Positions 60,020-64,000 of a stretch of DNA of 64,000 nt are shown here, in pieces; within the stretch, counting starts at the first letter, position 1, and every line of letters begins with the position of its first letter. Position numbers and translations under genes: made by a program. The DNA is from Pteria penguin. Taxonomy: Eukaryota > Mollusca > Bivalvia > Pterioida > Pteriidae. The notes beneath the pieces were generated by a model. It searched no databases. It was not told where the DNA came from and saw only the letters and a list, made by a program, of their open reading frames with translations. The DNA lies in contig CM068589.1 of assembly GCA_035048485.1 (NCBI GenBank), positions 3,660,501 to 3,724,500 on the forward strand. The letters run 5' to 3'.

Positions 60020-63000
60020 GGTTAGAGTGACATATTATCATCTACGGTCACAATGTCATGTTGTGAGTATCATTGTGACAAAGCACTAGCTAACGTCAAA
60101 TTCTCCTATTCGTCATAATGCTGTAGTGGGTGTCACATTGACAAATCACTATCTACTGTCTACCAACGTATCCAATATTTTTTTCACAATGGTGTGTTAT
60201 GAATTTCAGTGATCTATCGCCAGTTATGTGTAGCATTTTTGTGTTGGGCGATTCACATCTTACCTTTGTTATTTCCATGGTGTCATGAGGTTGTATTGTA
60301 AGTTAACACTAAGAACATAATTTTCTACATTATGACATAGCTTGTGACGTCAGTTAAGCTTGAAAAAGCATATTATAGCATACAATTGTCAACGCTGGAT
60401 TGATAATAAACCCTGTTAATTCACATTCTATATTGCTGCATGGTTTCTTAAGATTAAAGTGCCATGCTAACTAGGTATTTACGTATTTCACAGTGTGGGA
60501 TGTTGTCCGGAACGCAAACAAAAAAAAAAAAAAAGATAAATTTTGTTTTTTACATTGTCACATATTGTTCACTGTCACAGTGACGTGTATAATGGTAGCT
60601 TCCTTCAATCCATATTTACACATTATTATGTCTAACTCAAGGACAAAACTTTAACTTCGTTTAGTATGCTCTATTGTATGACTACAATCAAGTTGCTGAG
60701 GCAGATATGCTTTATGTTTTATCAGGCTCTGCATTCAGATGCGGGAGCACTATAGGAATAACGTTGTCTATCTGTCTTTCTATTCAGTCTGTCTGACCGT
60801 AAACACTTTGGTTCTAACACGATATCATACAGCTTTCATATTTTATACAGTGGTTGTGGTTTTAACGCAGTAAGTTAAGTAGTCCTTCACATACAGCTTT
60901 CATATTTTATATATAGATGCAGGATGATGAGAGGAGGATACCTATGTTTTATTGGGTCCACATGTCAAGGTCACTATCATAATTTTCAACACTGTGTTTC
61001 TTTATGTTAAAATTGGCTTTTTCGATATCTTGTTCTTATGTCAGAAAGATACATGATCAATAAAAGGTTGCCTAGGCTGCCTGCTAAATATGTGTATCAC
61101 ATGATTGGTGCTAAAGAGAAAAATGAAGACATATTTTGAGAGGTAAATTTCTTCTCAGTTTGAGAAACCATAAGCGCAATTAGTTATATTTTTAATAAGT
61201 GATATTTCTCTACAATTTGAGATCTTATAAGGTCTCCTCAAACAAGCATATGGGTATTCCCGTATTTTTGAAAATATAACAGAAAATATAAAGAAGTTCC
61301 ATGAAAATAAAAATCTTCAATATTCAGGAATTTTTTCAACAAAATTTCAAATGTGGACATACTACAGACAGAACAAACATTGTATGTATTTACAACTTGA
61401 AACATACACAGGTCACACGTATATATATATATGTTTTATTGATGCTAACACATTTACAACTGTATTAAAAGTAAAAAATGCAGTTCTTGATTTAAACATG
61501 TATCAGAGCAGTGAAATGGTATTTTTGTTTCGGTAGACTTTTCCGTAGAAGTAGGATATTCTTCTCATCAAGAAATTATCTATGGCGATACCCTTCATGA
61601 CCTTGTCGGTATTCTACTTTATAGTATTGTTTTTTTAAACTTTGAATCTTCAATATTTGTTCCTAGGTTGTGCTGATATCATAATGAGTGAAATGGTAGG
61701 CCAGTTATCCGGGTAACCAGCAATGATTATCGGTTAAATTTACCATCATAGTTTAGCTTCTCAACAGTAGTACTATCTAATATTTTGTCCTTTTTGTTGT
61801 ACATGTCTGTTGCAATAAGTGAGATTTTCCCCTTTCTGTACTATAGTTGATTCTCTTATACATTGCGGCAAGTTATGAATACCAGTCTATCATTTGCATG
61901 CCACCAAATATGAACAGCCAGAGCCTGTCGAGGATGATACGGTATTGTTTGACAGCTGTGTGAAGTAATCGGGAGTTCTCACAAATACCAAAGTTAGTAA
62001 AACTTACTTTTGGGTCAAAAATCTATACCTATAGAATCCTTGAATAGTAACTCGAAGATATACTGCAATTTAACACTGTAAACATATTGTGAACGTATGC
62101 AGGTAAGTTTACCAGAGTTATACATTCATTCATAACCCAGTCTAATTTGAAAACCACAGTGTCCAATCGAAGGTCTATTCGCCTTGGTTTTAGTTTCTTT
62201 TGTACCTTACATTACATGTTGCCGTAACCTGAACTGACATAGCATTTAATTATTTTACATTGTAGCAGGAAACATAAAGATATTGCCAGTTAGTTCCTCA
62301 AGCTGCGTTGTGACTGCAGTGACTTTATGAACCGTATTCTGGTCTAGGAATCTAATAAGGGTAACAAATCTTGTTTTGACCCTTAAAAATGATCTAAATG
62401 CTTATGACAGAATACTTTAATGAAACGATTGTCAGTCGTCATTTGATCAAATAATGTGCTACATAAAAAATCATTGGTTTCGTCTCACGGTGTGTTGCTT
62501 AATGAATGTAAGTAAATCGAATCTCAAAATACTGAAAGGAAAAAGGAAATTTGCAAGGAAGGTATATTAAGAACGATAAAAAGGCTACATTACAATAAAA
62601 TGAATCCAGAAATCACATAAAAGAGGGACAGAACATTTCCATGGGACGTTGGTAGAAAAGTTTGTGGATTGAGGGTGGGTTACTCTGATCAGAAGTTGAC
62701 AGATTTAGAAATCGGCGAATCAAGTCTGAGGCAGGTACCCGTTCATATAGAGAAAAGGAAAGCGATTTGTGGAGCTTAGACATTTAGCTGACCACATTTT
62801 CTGCGAAAAATGCACACAACCTCTCCACCCTTCCCAAATAATAAAATATGTAGAAAATATTCAGCAGCAAAATGTATTTATATATAAATCTTCCAATGTT
62901 TATTCATAAACACTAGTGTTAAGAAGAACAACAAGGGTACATTTAACATAAAATATAAAGCTGCCCTTGGCAAGTCTACTTCCAGTATTTCAATCACCCG

Positions 63001-63300
63001 GAAAATGTTAATCTTGGTAGACTGTGTTTTACGTTTGAAATAAATCTTGATTTGACCCATCACTGTAATGTACAAAGCATTCCGTATACAGTTTCATTAC
63101 ATGAATAAAGATGTTTCACATGCGTCAGTAAATTATTAATAAAGCAAAATCAAATAGTATATAGTCCAGTCAATATACAGTTTAACCTCAAACAAATACG
63201 TCGTTTTGAGATAATCTCCCTTGACCGAACTCTTCTACGCTGAGACGTTTTAGCCGTCCCACTAACCGGAAGGTGGGACTGTTTTCATTAGCAACCAACG
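60020..63300. other. 3' region of gene B and non-coding flank
   Basis: 60050-62350 is similar in order to 46750-47780 downstream of gene A (for example TGTAGTGGGTGTCACATTGACAA at 60120; TATTCTGGTCTAGGA at 62335), showing that the duplication includes 3' flanks. AATAAA at 60405 is a possible poly(A) signal. From about 62400 to 63300 nothing recognisable. Confidence 0.5.
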
Positions 63301-63303
63301 GTC

Positions 63304-63537
63304 ATGCGGGTATATCACTGTTGTGTGCCGGGATGCACGTCCTCGAACAGGAAACAGGAAATTCCTTACCACCGAAAAGCCAACAGCAGAGAAGAAACCC
63401 ATGGATTCGGTTAATTAGACACGAGAAACGTTGATGCCGAACAAGTACACCAGGATTTGTTCCTTGCATTTCGAGTCGTCGGGTAACTTTCCAACACTAT
63501 TTCTATACAATAAATTCAAGGAATCATCTTCAAAGAG
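63304..63537 (+). pseudogene. THAP-type zinc-finger exon with frameshifts
   Basis: From ATG at 63304: YHCCVPGCTSSNRKQEIPYH, then in a second frame RRNPWIRLIRHEK, then in a third NKYTRICSLHFESSGNFPT up to a possible donor AAAGAG/GTATAAT. C-x3-C, the conserved Trp (NPWIRLIR), the basic KYTR and C-x2-H with FES make up a C2CH THAP DNA-binding domain in the right order and spacing. Two single-base shifts, one in an AAAA run, break the frame, so it is a pseudogene or carries assembly errors. THAP proteins are P-element-related DNA-binding factors. Further exons would be right of the window. Confidence 0.65.
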
Positions 63538-63914
63538 GTATAATACTCGTCAAAATTTTGATATATACTGTTTTGATCATTTTACTGTAAACAGAATATA
63601 ATTATATCAACAATGATTTTCTTGGAATCTTCTGTTTATTTTCACATTCGCTTTCAGCGGGTAGGCTAATAATTGCACTGCAATATAGGTGAGAAATGTG
63701 TTGTTCTTTTTAATGTTGTCTACCATACTTTGTCAGTTGGAGTGTGATATTTATTATTATCTATGCACACACATTATGAAGTTGGACAAATTCAACACTC
63801 TCAATATTATGGGCCCCATTTCGTGATATATCCAAAACAGGATATCTGATAGCACTTAATTCAGTCAAACTCTGTGGAAGAATTACTATGAACTGAAAGC
63901 TGTATGTTTTCTAC

Positions 63915-64000
63915 AGTAATGTAAAGATGATGGATAAACCCAAACCATAAGTCTAAAAATCATGAAATCAGAGGACATACAAAATCAGTGAAAATGAAAA
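63915..64000 (-). repeat. Dispersed repeat, copy 3, cut by the window edge
   Basis: GATGATGGATAAACCCAAACC ... AAATCATGAAATCAGAGGA is the complement of the other two copies. Confidence 0.75.

Overview
This is an AT-rich eukaryotic window, most likely from a marine bivalve mollusc. The evidence is GT-AG introns, tRNA-derived SINEs, repeats of the AGCTCACCTGAG and GGCATATAGTG types that I associate with bivalves, Penelope-like reverse transcriptase relics, and long microsatellites and G/C homopolymers. No rRNA gene, stand-alone tRNA gene or CRISPR array is visible.

The real genes are three + strand copies of one family of single-pass membrane proteins. Gene B (52882-59946) is complete: seven exons whose phases all agree and that encode about 314 residues (signal peptide, Cys-rich ectodomain, one membrane helix, acidic tail). 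Gene A has the same exons 2-7 with identical lengths for exons 2-6; its exon 1 lies left of the window. Copy C keeps only the membrane exon (50132-50198). The order is A, C, B, so this is a local tandem duplication with SINE insertions shared between copies.

Gene A is split by one 40,075-bp insertion (4444-44518) with about 135-bp terminal inverted repeats and a TAGTT target duplication. Copies B and C supply the empty site. The insertion falls exactly on the 3' splice site of the membrane exon. The target duplication rebuilds the AG and the terminal repeat adds a new pyrimidine tract, so gene A may still splice across a 40.5-kb intron.

Inside the insertion, from left to right, are: a palindromic 42-bp minisatellite next to the left end; low-complexity DNA; SINEs; a Ty3/Gypsy integrase relic; a Penelope-like relic; a hAT-like non-autonomous element; an OTU-like fragment; a 2.9-kb higher-order 42-bp array open on both strands; a 119-bp satellite of about 26 units; an unrecognised minus-strand coding segment; a 3.6-kb element with 9-bp target duplication that carries an OTU-like exon and a LINE 3' end; a broken multi-exon gene; a 2-kb AGCTCACCTGAG element; and a 310-bp (TA)n tract.

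Right of gene A are a degraded Penelope-like element, copy C, a minus-strand acidic ORF with a stop, gene B, and at the far right a frameshifted THAP-type zinc finger. Frameshifts in otherwise recognisable domains may be decay or homopolymer errors in the assembly.
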